Shown piece by piece: positions 16,263 through 24,729 of a stretch of DNA of 64,000 nucleotides. The DNA is from an uncultured Alphaproteobacteria bacterium (GTDB lineage Bacteria; Pseudomonadota; Alphaproteobacteria; RF32; CAG-239): the NCBI GenBank assembly GCA_944393215.1, contig CALXZL010000004.1, positions 1-64,000 of the forward strand, written 5' to 3'. Below the pieces are notes generated by a model, which had not been told where the DNA came from, did not search any database, and was given only the letters and a program-made list of their open reading frames with translations. A program made the translations under genes and the position numbers. Numbering within the stretch: position 1 is the stretch's first letter; each line of letters begins with the position of its first letter.

Positions 16263-16277
16263 CCGGTGTCTTTTTTT
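16251..16277 (+). terminator. Intrinsic terminator overlapping a stop codon
   Basis: AAGACACC pairs with GGTGTCTT around a 6-nt loop, followed by seven Ts. The TAA of the preceding gene lies in the loop. Confidence 0.85.
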
Positions 16278-16350
16278 ATAGCGACAAAATAAACATACTG
16301 AATTGTTAAAATTTTGTTAAATTTATCTGGAAAAGTTCTATAACTTATGT

Positions 16351-16356
16351 TATAAT
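16351..16356 (+). promoter_or_regulatory. Candidate -10 box (TATAAT)
   Basis: A perfect TATAAT lies 29 bp upstream of the ATG at 16385. No good -35 stands 16-18 bp upstream, so the promoter assignment is tentative. Confidence 0.35.
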
Positions 16357-16384
16357 AAAACTGTCTTCGAAAGGAGGATGGGGA

Positions 16385-16579
16385 ATGGAATATAAACTTA
16401 TGAATTATGAAGCTCTGGAAATGGATGTACGTTTACCTTCCGGTAACAGAGCTGACAAAAATAATGCGATGTGGAAATATCTAATTCGCATTGAAGAGTT
16501 GAAACGTCAAAAAACACTCGAGAAGAATTCTCTACTCCGCAGCAGAATTCAATGCAGAAAGACATTTGACTTAATGTAA
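16385..16579 (+). CDS. 64-residue small protein
   Basis: A short gene with strong expression signals: AAGGAGG 7 bases before the ATG, a TATAAT upstream and its own terminator downstream. The protein is basic and helical (WKYLIRIEELKRQKTLEKNSLLRSRIQCRKTF) with no membrane segment and no recognised family. The intact unit of promoter, ribosome-binding site, frame and terminator argues for a real small protein. Its role is unknown. Confidence 0.6.
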   Translation: MEYKLMNYEALEMDVRLPSGNRADKNNAMWKYLIRIEELKRQKTLEKNSLLRSRIQCRKTFDLM

Positions 16580-16625
16580 CATAACAAACCGAAACGTATA
16601 TTTTTTCATCAACACACCACAATAG

Positions 16626-16654
16626 AAAAGCTGCCTTAGAATAAGGCAGCTTTT
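16626..16654 (+). terminator. Intrinsic terminator of the 64-residue gene
   Basis: A 12-bp perfect stem, AAAAGCTGCCTT/AAGGCAGCTTTT, with a 5-nt loop. Confidence 0.8.
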
Positions 16655-16663
16655 CTTTTCAGA

Positions 16664-16694
16664 GCAAAAAAAGTCCGGTAACAATACCGGACTT
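16664..16694 (-). terminator. Intrinsic terminator of pheT
   Basis: AAGTCCGGTA pairs with TACCGGACTT around ACAA; on the minus strand it is followed by seven Ts. It lies 15 bp after the pheT stop. Confidence 0.85.
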
Positions 16695-16709
16695 TCACAA
16701 AAACAAAAC

Positions 16710-19100
16710 CTACTTTCTGAGTTCACCACCCGTTTTCTTAGATACATCCACAATAACCTTGTTCATCATTGTTTCAATATCTTGATCGGTAAAGGTTTTC
16801 TCTTTCGGTTGCATAGTAAAGGCAATCGCCACCGATTTTTTGTTCTCGGGCAAGTTTTCGCCTTCATACACATCAAAGATGCGCACATCGGTAATATGCT
16901 CTCTGTCAGCATTTTTAGCGGCAGCAATAATATCGGCAGCCTTCACCTTTTTATCCACGACAAAAGCCAAATCTTTATCAACCGGTTGGAAAGACGAAAG
17001 TTCCAATTTCTTGCGTGCTTTGTCAGCTGTGGCGCGAGGTTCGGGAATATTATCGAGATAAACCTCAAAAGCAACCATACGCTGTTTAACACCCATTTTC
17101 TTCAATACGGATGGATGCAACTCGCCAAAGTATGCCAACACGTTTTTACCCAAGCGCAAGCTGCCACTTCTGCCCGGATGATAATAGCCCGGTGCATCGG
17201 CAAAAACTTGAGCATTTTCCCACGGACCGTTAGCTGCAGCAATGGCAGCAATTGCATCGGCTTTGGCATCAAACACATCATAAGCGCGAGGCTCTTCCGC
17301 CCAGTGTTTTTTAGCAGTCATACCGGTACGAATTCCGGCAGCCACGGTCATTTGATCGGTCGGTTTACGAGATAAGAACTGCGGACCGACTTCAAACAAG
17401 CAAACATTGTTATAACCGCGAGCAATATTGTTTTTGGCACCCATAATCAAGTTCGGCAGCAAAGACGGACGCATTTCATCTAAATCAGTTACAATCGGAT
17501 TGTAAAGCAAAATAGCGTCAGCTTCAGGCTTTCTAAACATTTGCGCCACCTTAGAATCCGTAAAGCTCCAAGTCACGGTTTCATACATTGAGCGGTTTGC
17601 AAGCTCATGCTTAACCGTAACGATGCGACGTTGACGCGGCGTCAAAGTTTGTTTCGGAAACTTGTCATGCGGCAAGGTATCGGCAGGAATTTTATCCAAA
17701 CCAATCATACGGACAACTTCTTCTACCAAGTCATGCTCACCTTCAATATCGCCGCGCCAAGTCGGAGAAACAGCTTTAATTTTGCCGTTTTCTTCACTGG
17801 TTTCAAAGCCGAGATTATTCAAAATTTCAATGATTTTGGCTTTTTCGACATCTACACCGATAAGGGTTTTGATTCTTTCGGGGCGTAAATAAGCCGCACG
17901 TTTTTCGGTCGGTTCTGCACCGGCAATTTCTTGCGTAGAAGCTTCACCGCCGCAAATTTTCAAAATAAGTTGGGTAGCATAATCAGAACCCAAAATATTT
18001 GATTGTGGATCAACCCAGCGCTCATAACGGTAACGAGAATCAGAATCAATTTGAAATTTGCGACCGGTACGAGAAATACACTCCGGTGTGAACAAAGCAC
18101 ATTCCAAGAAAACATTTTGAGTGTCGTCGGAGCAACCTTTGGCAACGCCGCCCATAATACCACCCAAGCATTGAACACCCTCGTCATCGCAAATACCCAA
18201 AGATTTGTCATCCAGGCTATATTCTTTTTCTTCCAAAGAAACAAATTTTTCACCTGGTTTTGCCATACGAACGGTAATGTTGCCGTTGAGTTTATCGGCA
18301 TCAAAAACATGCAGAGGACGTGCCATATCAAAGTTGATATAGTTGGTAATATCCACCAAAGGAGAAATGGAGCGCAAACCGATAGCGGTCAATCTGTCTT
18401 TCATCCATTTCGGTGTTTGCGCGCGGTTGTTCACGTTTTTAATATAACGACCGACATAAACCGGACAAGCGTCAAGGGCTTGATTGATAACTTTAACCGG
18501 ACTGGTGAAAGTACCTTGCGTTTTAACAATTTTCAAGGGTTTCAAACTACCCAAACCGGCAGCAGCCAAATCACGAGCCACTCCGCGAACACCCAAGCAT
18601 TCGGCACGGTTCGGCGTAATGGAAATATCAAATACCGGATCAATATTCAAAACCTCGGCAGCTGGCAATCCGACTTTGGTATCGGCAGGCAATTCAATAA
18701 TACCGGTGTGGTCATCACCGACGCAAAGTTCTTTTTCCGAACACATCATACCAAAACTTTCCACGCCGCGAATTTTACCGACTTTGAGTTCTTCGCCATA
18801 ACACGGAATAATCACACCGACTGGTGCGAAAATACCTTTTAAGCCCAGTTTGGCATTCGGCGCACCGCAAACAACTTGATAATTTTTGGTGCCGTCATTA
18901 ACGGTCAACAAATGCAAGTGGTCTGAATCCGGATGCATTTCGCAAGTGGTGATTTCTGCGGTAACAAAGCCGTTCAAAGCCGCAGCCGGATTAATCACTT
19001 CTTCCACTTCCAAACCGATTTTGGTTAAGGTTTCGGAAATTTCATCAACGGATGCATTTGTATCCAAATGTTCTTTTAACCAAGATAATGTAAATTTCAT
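16710..19100 (-). CDS. pheT: Phenylalanine--tRNA ligase beta subunit
   Basis: Beta subunit of the alpha2-beta2 PheRS, which charges tRNA-Phe. At 796 residues it has the full bacterial layout: N-terminal EMAP/tRNA-binding-like domain ([21 protein letters not shown]), B3/B4 editing domain, B5 domain, catalytic-like core and C-terminal FDX-ACB anticodon-binding domain ([16 protein letters not shown]). The start ATG overlaps the pheS stop (19097-19100), so the subunits are translationally coupled. It ends the rpmI-rplT-pheS-pheT series. Confidence 0.98.
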   Translation of the reverse strand: MKFTLSWLKEHLDTNASVDEISETLTKIGLEVEEVINPAAALNGFVTAEITTCEMHPDSDHLHLLTVNDGTKNYQVVCGAPNAKLGLKGIFAPVGVIIPCYGEELKVGKIRGVESFGMMCSEKELCVGDDHTGIIELPADTKVGLPAAEVLNIDPVFDISITPNRAECLGVRGVARDLAAAGLGSLKPLKIVKTQGTFTSPVKVINQALDACPVYVGRYIKNVNNRAQTPKWMKDRLTAIGLRSISPLVDITNYINFDMARPLHVFDADKLNGNITVRMAKPGEKFVSLEEKEYSLDDKSLGICDDEGVQCLGGIMGGVAKGCSDDTQNVFLECALFTPECISRTGRKFQIDSDSRYRYERWVDPQSNILGSDYATQLILKICGGEASTQEIAGAEPTEKRAAYLRPERIKTLIGVDVEKAKIIEILNNLGFETSEENGKIKAVSPTWRGDIEGEHDLVEEVVRMIGLDKIPADTLPHDKFPKQTLTPRQRRIVTVKHELANRSMYETVTWSFTDSKVAQMFRKPEADAILLYNPIVTDLDEMRPSLLPNLIMGAKNNIARGYNNVCLFEVGPQFLSRKPTDQMTVAAGIRTGMTAKKHWAEEPRAYDVFDAKADAIAAIAAANGPWENAQVFADAPGYYHPGRSGSLRLGKNVLAYFGELHPSVLKKMGVKQRMVAFEVYLDNIPEPRATADKARKKLELSSFQPVDKDLAFVVDKKVKAADIIAAAKNADREHITDVRIFDVYEGENLPENKKSVAIAFTMQPKEKTFTDQDIETMMNKVIVDVSKKTGGELRK

Positions 19101-20200
19101 CGATTTGCTCCTCCGTTATTACTCAAGCCACCGGTCATGGATGCTTCATCCAAAGCATTAAAACCGTAATGTTTCAACCAACGTACGTCAGATTCAAAGA
19201 AGGTACGCAGGTCCGGAATTCCGTATTTAAGCATAGCCAAACGGTCAATACCCATACCGAAAGCAAAACCTTGGTAAACATCCGGATCAATACCGCCCGC
19301 ACGCAAAACATTAGGGTGAACCATACCGCACCCCAAAATCTCGAGCCAATCATTACCGGCACCGATTTTGAGTTCGTTTTTGGTTTTCAAGCAACCAATA
19401 TCCATTTCTGCCGAGGGCTCGGTGAACGGGAAGTATGACGGACGATAACGCACCGGAATTTCATCCAACTCAAAAAAGGCTTTAACAAAGTCATAAAGGC
19501 AGCCTTTGAGGTGAGCCATGGTAATATTTTTATCAATAACCAACCCTTCAACCTGGTGGAACATCGGGGTATGGGTAGCATCATAGTCAGAGCGATAAGT
19601 TCTGCCCGGAGCAATCACACGGATAGGCGGTTGTTGATTTTCCATGGTGCGAATTTGCACCGGAGAAGTATGGGTACGAACAACATAGCTGTCATCAAAA
19701 TCATCACTATCGGGATTCGGAATATAGAAGGTATCCTGCATCTGACGCGCCGGATGGTTTGCCGGCATATTGAGAGCATTAAAGTTGTGGAATTGGTCTT
19801 CAATATCCGGACCTTCGGCAACGGTAAAGCCCATTTGCCCAAAGATGGCAACCACCTCTTCATAAATTTTGGAAACGGGGTGGATTCGACCTTGTGTTTC
19901 GGGACGAACCGGCAAAGTAACATCAACGGTTTCATGAGCCAATTTTTCATTCAGTGCTTGCTCTTCGAGGAGAGATTTACGTTGATCGAGAGCTTTTTCC
20001 ACTTCCGTCTTGATCAGGTTCAGGTTTTTGCCCATTTCCTTCTTTTCTTCCACCGACAAAGAAGACAAGTCCTTCATTAGGGCGGTCAATTTACCTTTTT
20101 TACCGATAATGGCAACCCTAACCTCCTCCAAGCTTTTCAAGTCTTGAGCAGTTTCAATTTCGGCCACCAATTCTTTTTTCAGATTTTCGATATTTTCCAT
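19097..20200 (-). CDS. pheS: Phenylalanine--tRNA ligase alpha subunit
   Basis: Catalytic alpha subunit of PheRS. The N-terminal coiled coil (about residues 1-90) binds tRNA. Class II motifs are visible: motif 2 region [26 protein letters not shown] and motif 3 [18 protein letters not shown]. The 367 residues include the short C-terminal tail after RWLKHYGF seen in alphaproteobacteria. It follows rplT and is separated from it by a hairpin that could attenuate transcription. Confidence 0.98.
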   Translation of the reverse strand: MENIENLKKELVAEIETAQDLKSLEEVRVAIIGKKGKLTALMKDLSSLSVEEKKEMGKNLNLIKTEVEKALDQRKSLLEEQALNEKLAHETVDVTLPVRPETQGRIHPVSKIYEEVVAIFGQMGFTVAEGPDIEDQFHNFNALNMPANHPARQMQDTFYIPNPDSDDFDDSYVVRTHTSPVQIRTMENQQPPIRVIAPGRTYRSDYDATHTPMFHQVEGLVIDKNITMAHLKGCLYDFVKAFFELDEIPVRYRPSYFPFTEPSAEMDIGCLKTKNELKIGAGNDWLEILGCGMVHPNVLRAGGIDPDVYQGFAFGMGIDRLAMLKYGIPDLRTFFESDVRWLKHYGFNALDEASMTGGLSNNGGANR

Positions 20201-20230
20201 ATTTCACCTGTAATTTGTTTTTTTAAAATG

Positions 20231-20267
20231 CAAAGGAGCTGACCGAAAACTCCAGTCAACTCCTTTG
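20231..20267 (-). terminator. Possible attenuator hairpin between rplT and pheS
   Basis: CAAAGGAG pairs with CTCCTTTG, and TGAC pairs with GTCA inside. On the minus strand only a weak T run (CATTTT) follows. It could end ribosomal-protein transcripts in part and set the lower level of pheST. No leader peptide rich in Phe codons was found. Confidence 0.4.
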
Positions 20268-20297
20268 TCTAAATCTAATTCTGCGAAATTGCTAAAA

Positions 20298-20657
20298 TTA
20301 TTTATTCAAAGCGTTTTTTGCAGCTTCAACCAATTTGGCGAAGTTAGCAGGCTCTTTCAAAGCAATATCAGCAAGTACTTTTCGGTCGAGTTCGATGCCG
20401 GCTTTGTTGAGCCCGCACATAAATCGAGAGTAGGACATATCATTCAAACGCGTAGCAGCATTAATTCTTTGAATCCACAAAGCGCGGAAACTTCTCTTTT
20501 TAGCTCTACGATCGCGATATGCATATTGTAATGCTTTTTCAACTTTTTCAATAGCAACTCTGAACACGTTGCGAGAACGACCTCTATAACCTTTAGCCAT
20601 AGAGAAAACTTTTTTGTGACGAGCACGTGCGGTTACACCTCTTTTAATACGAGACAT
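20298..20657 (-). CDS. rplT: 50S ribosomal protein L20
   Basis: Primary 23S rRNA-binding protein of 119 residues. The typical N-terminus is present: [17 protein letters not shown], then [36 protein letters not shown] is the family core. It lies 12 bp after rpmI. In many bacteria L20 represses its own operon by binding the leader; no leader structure was traced here. Confidence 0.98.
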   Translation of the reverse strand: MSRIKRGVTARARHKKVFSMAKGYRGRSRNVFRVAIEKVEKALQYAYRDRRAKKRSFRALWIQRINAATRLNDMSYSRFMCGLNKAGIELDRKVLADIALKEPANFAKLVEAAKNALNK

Positions 20658-20669
20658 TTTTCTTCACTC

Positions 20670-20867
20670 CTACAAATACGGCAAAAATTGTTTAACAATT
20701 TTAACATCGCTCTCATTAACCAAAGTAGTTCCGCGAGCTTGTCTTTTCATTTTAGTACCTTTGTTAAAGAGCAAGTGTCTCTTATTGGCAAAGTTTCTTT
20801 TGAGTTTGCCGGTACCGGTAACGCCGAAACGTTTTTTAACGGCACTTTTATTTTTCAATTTTGGCAT
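20670..20867 (-). CDS. rpmI: 50S ribosomal protein L35
   Basis: A 65-residue basic ribosomal protein starting MPKLKNKSAVKKRFGVTGTG. The ATG at 20867 has an AAAGGGA site; an earlier in-frame Met lacks support. It is paired with rplT as usual. infC, which commonly precedes rpmI, is absent: the next gene upstream on this strand is lolD. Confidence 0.97.
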   Translation of the reverse strand: MPKLKNKSAVKKRFGVTGTGKLKRNFANKRHLLFNKGTKMKRQARGTTLVNESDVKIVKQFLPYL

Positions 20868-20993
20868 TTTAATCCCTTTCAAAAATCTAAATATTCTTGG
20901 ATTTTATGAGTCTTCAGGCATGCCTTTTCGCCCGCAAGACTCCCATTTCGCCTGTTTTATACACTCAATCTTTTGTAAATGCAAGGACTTTTT

Positions 20994-21713
20994 TCAATAA
21001 AAGTTTGCTTCCGGCACAAAAACTTTAGCCCGCATATCTATAAGCTTACCATTTTCCAATTTCACCTTTCTATCCATCCGCTCTGCCAAATCCAAGTTAT
21101 GGGTGGCAATAAGGGCAGAAAGTCCGGTTTCTTTAACGATTGATAAGAGCTCGGTAAAAACAATTTCCGAAGTTTTAGGATCAAGGTTACCGGTCGGTTC
21201 ATCGGCAAGAAGGAGTTTGGGCGCATTAGCCAAAGCTCTGGCAATTGCCACGCGCTGCTGTTCCCCCCCGGAAAGTTCTGCCGGACGGTGCGTCAATCTT
21301 TTCTCCAAGCCCAAACGTTTCAAAAGCCATTGTGCACGTTCTTTAGCTTGTTTTGTTTTCACACCGGCAATCAGTTGCGGCAACATCACATTCTCGGTGG
21401 CATCAAAATCTGCAAGCAAATTGTGATATTGATAAACAAAGCCCAAATAATCCGAGCGCAAAGAAGTGCGCAGCATATCGTTGAGCTTGCTGCAATTTTG
21501 CCCGTTAAGATAAATATCCCCTTCCGTTGGTCTGTCGAGCAAACCGGCAATTTGCAGCAAGGTTGATTTACCCGAACCCGATGGTCCGACCAAAGCCACG
21601 ATTTCACCGGCTTCAATGTCCAAGTCCACCTCACGCAACACACGCAAAGTTTGGCTACCTTGTTTATAAGTTTTAACAATTTTCTTCAATTCTAAAGTTG
21701 GACTTTTACTCAT
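20994..21713 (-). CDS. lolD: Lipoprotein-releasing ABC transporter ATPase LolD
   Basis: ATP-binding subunit of LolCDE, which extracts outer-membrane lipoproteins from the inner membrane for delivery to LolA. From the chosen ATG (MSKSPTLELKKIVKTY) it has 239 residues. Walker A is GPSGSGKSTLLQ, the Q-loop is VYQYHNLL, the signature is LSGGEQQRVAIARAL, Walker B is LLLADEPTGNLD and the H-loop is ATHNLDLA. It overlaps the permease gene by 8 bp, so the two are coupled. The upstream in-frame Met lies inside that permease gene. Confidence 0.93.
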   Translation of the reverse strand: MSKSPTLELKKIVKTYKQGSQTLRVLREVDLDIEAGEIVALVGPSGSGKSTLLQIAGLLDRPTEGDIYLNGQNCSKLNDMLRTSLRSDYLGFVYQYHNLLADFDATENVMLPQLIAGVKTKQAKERAQWLLKRLGLEKRLTHRPAELSGGEQQRVAIARALANAPKLLLADEPTGNLDPKTSEIVFTELLSIVKETGLSALIATHNLDLAERMDRKVKLENGKLIDMRAKVFVPEANFY

Positions 21714-22953
21714 AGCGCAAAGCCTCCACCGGATCAAATTTTGCGGCACGATAAGCCGGATATAATGTTGCCAAGAAGGAAAGTAACAAAGAGATTGCCA
21801 CCACAACACTCACCTCCGCATAATCTACCTTTGCCGGCAGTTGCGAAAGAAAATAAATTTCGGCTGAAAACAAATCACGTCCGGCGAGTTGCTGTAAAAA
21901 TTGGCGGATAGATTCGATATTATCACAAAACAACAAGCCCAAAACCAAGCCCAACGCCGTTCCGACGAAACCGATAAAAGCGCCGTCCATAAAGAAGATG
22001 CGCATAATCATACCTTTGGTAGCACCCATGGTACGCAACACCGCAATATCTCTGCCTTTGTCTTTCACCAGCATAATTAAACCGGTAATAATATTAAACG
22101 CCGCCACCAGAATAATCAGCGTCAAAATGATAAACATCACGTTGCGTTCCACCTCAATCGCATTAAAGAAAGCGGAGTTGGATTGTTTCCAATCATAAAC
22201 ATAACCGGCGCCGCCGATGCTTTCTTCAATGGCACGACGAACCGGGTTCAGATATTTTTCATCATCCAAAGTCACATCAATATGTGACACGCCGTTTTTC
22301 ATACCGAAATAGGTTTGCGCGGTGTCAAGCGGCATAAAAATAAAATTAGCATCATATTCAAACATACCGGCATTAAAAGTGCCAATCACGCGATAAGACT
22401 TCATCCGAGGTACGGTACCGAAAGCCGTTACTTTGCCGTTGGGAGAAATCAACGTAATTTCATCACCGATGACCACACCCATTTTCTGTGCCATACGATA
22501 TCCCATAATCACCGAGTTGCCGTAGAACTCATCCATATTGACATCGGCAACGGCTTTACGCAACACATCTTTTTTTAAGATATCTTCTTTGTTCAAGCCT
22601 CTGACCATACCTCCTTCGGCGGCTTTTCCGGCAGATACAAGGAGCTGATTTTCAATCATCGGCATCACGATTTTCACATGTTCAAATTCGGCAATGTCTT
22701 TAATCGCTTGCTCATAATTGTTAAAAGGGAAACCGGAAGGAGACATGATGCCGATATGTCCATTAATTCCAAGGATTCGAGACAGAAGCTCCTGCCTAAA
22801 ACCGTTCATCACCGACATCACGATAATAAGTGTTGCCACACCGAGAGCGATTCCGGTAAAAGCAAAACCGGTAATCACCGAAATAAAGCCTTCTTTGCGT
22901 TTGGCTCTAAGATAGCGCTTGGCAACTAATCTTTCAAATTTTGAAAACAGCAT
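21706..22953 (-). CDS. Lipoprotein-releasing system permease LolC/LolE
   Basis: Inner-membrane permease of the Lol system, 415 residues. One N-terminal membrane segment (GFAFTGIALGVATLIIVMSVMNGF) is followed by a large periplasmic MacB-like domain, then three C-terminal segments with the FtsX domain (KGRDIAVLRTMGATKGMIMRIFFMDG). The N-terminal VAKRYLRAKRKEGFISVIT is typical of the family. The ATG at 22953 has GGAGAG 7 bases upstream. Only one permease gene is present here, so it may act as a homodimer (LolF-like) with LolD, as in many alphaproteobacteria. Confidence 0.92.
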   Translation of the reverse strand: MLFSKFERLVAKRYLRAKRKEGFISVITGFAFTGIALGVATLIIVMSVMNGFRQELLSRILGINGHIGIMSPSGFPFNNYEQAIKDIAEFEHVKIVMPMIENQLLVSAGKAAEGGMVRGLNKEDILKKDVLRKAVADVNMDEFYGNSVIMGYRMAQKMGVVIGDEITLISPNGKVTAFGTVPRMKSYRVIGTFNAGMFEYDANFIFMPLDTAQTYFGMKNGVSHIDVTLDDEKYLNPVRRAIEESIGGAGYVYDWKQSNSAFFNAIEVERNVMFIILTLIILVAAFNIITGLIMLVKDKGRDIAVLRTMGATKGMIMRIFFMDGAFIGFVGTALGLVLGLLFCDNIESIRQFLQQLAGRDLFSAEIYFLSQLPAKVDYAEVSVVVAISLLLSFLATLYPAYRAAKFDPVEALRYE

Positions 22954-23106
22954 GAATAAACTCTCCATAAACTTAATTTAAGTTATACGGATTTTGTTGT
23001 GATTATGCAACCAAGCGAAACAAAGATGTGTATAAATTTCAAACCCAAACACAAAAAAACTACCCCAAGCCTCACGCACTTAGGACACAACTCTAACATT
23101 GTTTTT

Positions 23107-23709
23107 TTATTTCAATTTATTGAGAATTTCTTGCGCAATGGTATTTTTATCAAAAATAATACCATGAATCCCGATAGATTCAGCCGCTGCCACATTTTTG
23201 GGCTTATCATCCACAAAAATAACTTCTTCTGGGCGAGCTTTGAGCTTTTGCAAAACTTTTTGATAAATTTCTATATCCGGCTTTAACAAACCCAACTCAT
23301 AAGACAAAAACAAATTCGTTCTCTTTACCAAACGTGACGCCGTTCCTTCCAAGTTAGGCAACGCATTGGAAAGCAAACAAATTTCCACATTATTATGCTT
23401 TAGAAAATTCATCACTTTTAAGGTTTCGGAATACATATTCCCCACCCCGTCATGCATGGCGTTATCAATCTCAATTTCCGCTTCGGAACAATACGTCACA
23501 TGCGCAAAATCACACAACATCCGACAAAATCTGGAAAAATTAACTTCTCCCTTCATAAAAGGCTTATAATCAAACCCCCGCACACCGCCTTTAGAGATAA
23601 AGTCATCTTTATCTTGAGATTTTTCGGAACAATACACATCAAGCGGTTCCAAAGAATAAGGATAGCAGACCTGCCCCACATCAAAAATGCCATATTTTAT
23701 CTTATTCAC
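23107..23709 (-). CDS. HAD-family protein with altered motif I
   Basis: A 200-residue HAD type IA protein. Motif I reads FDVGQVCYPY: the first Asp is kept but the second, general-acid Asp is Gly, as in YihX-like D-x-G variants. Motif II is LLSNA, motif III Lys is in GLLKPD, and motif IV is VIFVDDKPKNV. A helical cap lies at residues 15-95. The substrate is unknown. It lies 60 bp after the GalU-like gene, beyond that gene's terminator, so it likely has its own promoter. Confidence 0.75.
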   Translation of the reverse strand: MNKIKYGIFDVGQVCYPYSLEPLDVYCSEKSQDKDDFISKGGVRGFDYKPFMKGEVNFSRFCRMLCDFAHVTYCSEAEIEIDNAMHDGVGNMYSETLKVMNFLKHNNVEICLLSNALPNLEGTASRLVKRTNLFLSYELGLLKPDIEIYQKVLQKLKARPEEVIFVDDKPKNVAAAESIGIHGIIFDKNTIAQEILNKLK

Positions 23710-23726
23710 TTGTCACCCTTCATAAA

Positions 23727-23762
23727 TAAAAAAAAGCGCGTTTTTTTTACAAACGCGCTTTT
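23727..23762 (-). terminator. Intrinsic terminator of the GalU-like gene
   Basis: AAAAGCGCGTTT pairs with AAACGCGCTTTT; the minus-strand product ends in eight Ts. Confidence 0.8.
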
Positions 23763-23769
23763 ATAATTC

Positions 23770-24660
23770 TTAAACCAACATGGTGTTCAACAATTCTTGA
23801 CAATAAGCTCTCATTTCCGGATTCGTCATCAACGTCAGTTTCATATTTGAGCGTGCCAAATCTTTATTGGTACCGCAATCAAGACGCATGACATCGCACA
23901 ACACGCCGGTCAGTTTCATACCTCTTTCGGCAGCCAAGCCCATGGCATCAGCCAAATTAATTTCACCATTAGTACCTTTTCGAACTTCCGGCAAAATATC
24001 CATAATTTCGTTCGGCAAAATATAAGGTCCCATACTGGCGTAGTTAGAAGGCACATCTTCCAAAGCCGGTTTTTCAATTTTGCCTTTGGCGTGGACTTTA
24101 CGTCCGTCACGGACAGCCCCGATAAGAGCCCCGTAACGTACCATTTGCTCCCGCGGAAATTCCATAATATTTTCAACCATACCGCCTTCTTCTTCATACA
24201 CATCAAGTAACTGTTTCAAAATACCGTCACCATGCGTATTAATATACACATCATCTGCCCACATAACGACAAAATCTCTGTCTCCGACAATATCCTTTGC
24301 CATCAAAACCGCATGACCGTTTCCTAAAGGTTCCTTTTGTTCGGCAAAAGAAAACTTCATACCATGGGGAATAATATCTTGCACAACCTTTAACAAATCG
24401 AGCTTATTTTTCTCTTTCAAATGGTTTTCCAACCACGGATACGGAGCAAAATATTTTTCAAAAAGATGCTTACAAGATTGATCACTATATATGAACACAA
24501 TCTCTTTAATACCGATTTCCACGCAAGCATTCACGGCATATTGAATAATAGGTAAACTGTTCAGAGTTAAAAAGCCTTTATGTAATACTTTAGTTGCAGG
24601 CAAATTACGAGTAGACAAACCGGCAACCGGCAAAATACAAACTTCAGGTTTTCTTGTCAT
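23770..24660 (-). CDS. GalU-like nucleotidyltransferase (probable UTP--glucose-1-phosphate uridylyltransferase)
   Basis: Sugar-phosphate nucleotidyltransferase of 296 residues. The start of the fold reads ILPVAGLSTRNLPATK, close to GalU's AGLGTRFLPATK, and later FVVMWADDVYI gives the metal-binding Asp region. LPIIQYAVNACVEIGIKEIVFI also fits GalU. The loop that is normally PKEMLP reads HKGFLT, so substrate use may differ. The ATG at 24660 has GGAGA; an earlier Met overlaps that site. UDP-glucose would link it to the pgm gene at 51.7 kb. Confidence 0.75.
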   Translation of the reverse strand: MTRKPEVCILPVAGLSTRNLPATKVLHKGFLTLNSLPIIQYAVNACVEIGIKEIVFIYSDQSCKHLFEKYFAPYPWLENHLKEKNKLDLLKVVQDIIPHGMKFSFAEQKEPLGNGHAVLMAKDIVGDRDFVVMWADDVYINTHGDGILKQLLDVYEEEGGMVENIMEFPREQMVRYGALIGAVRDGRKVHAKGKIEKPALEDVPSNYASMGPYILPNEIMDILPEVRKGTNGEINLADAMGLAAERGMKLTGVLCDVMRLDCGTNKDLARSNMKLTLMTNPEMRAYCQELLNTMLV

Positions 24661-24729
24661 GAGATTCTCCAAAATAATGAATTATGATTATGTTAGAGAA
24701 TATAACACATAAAAGACAATTCTCAAGAG

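Noticed and set aside
20201..20297. T-box or Phe leader peptide before pheS
   Set aside because: Only one hairpin is visible; there is no Phe-rich frame and no T-box sequence (TGGNACCGCG).
20868..20993. L20-type leader or pseudoknot upstream of rpmI
   Set aside because: I looked for a structured leader but found no convincing long pairing in this gap.
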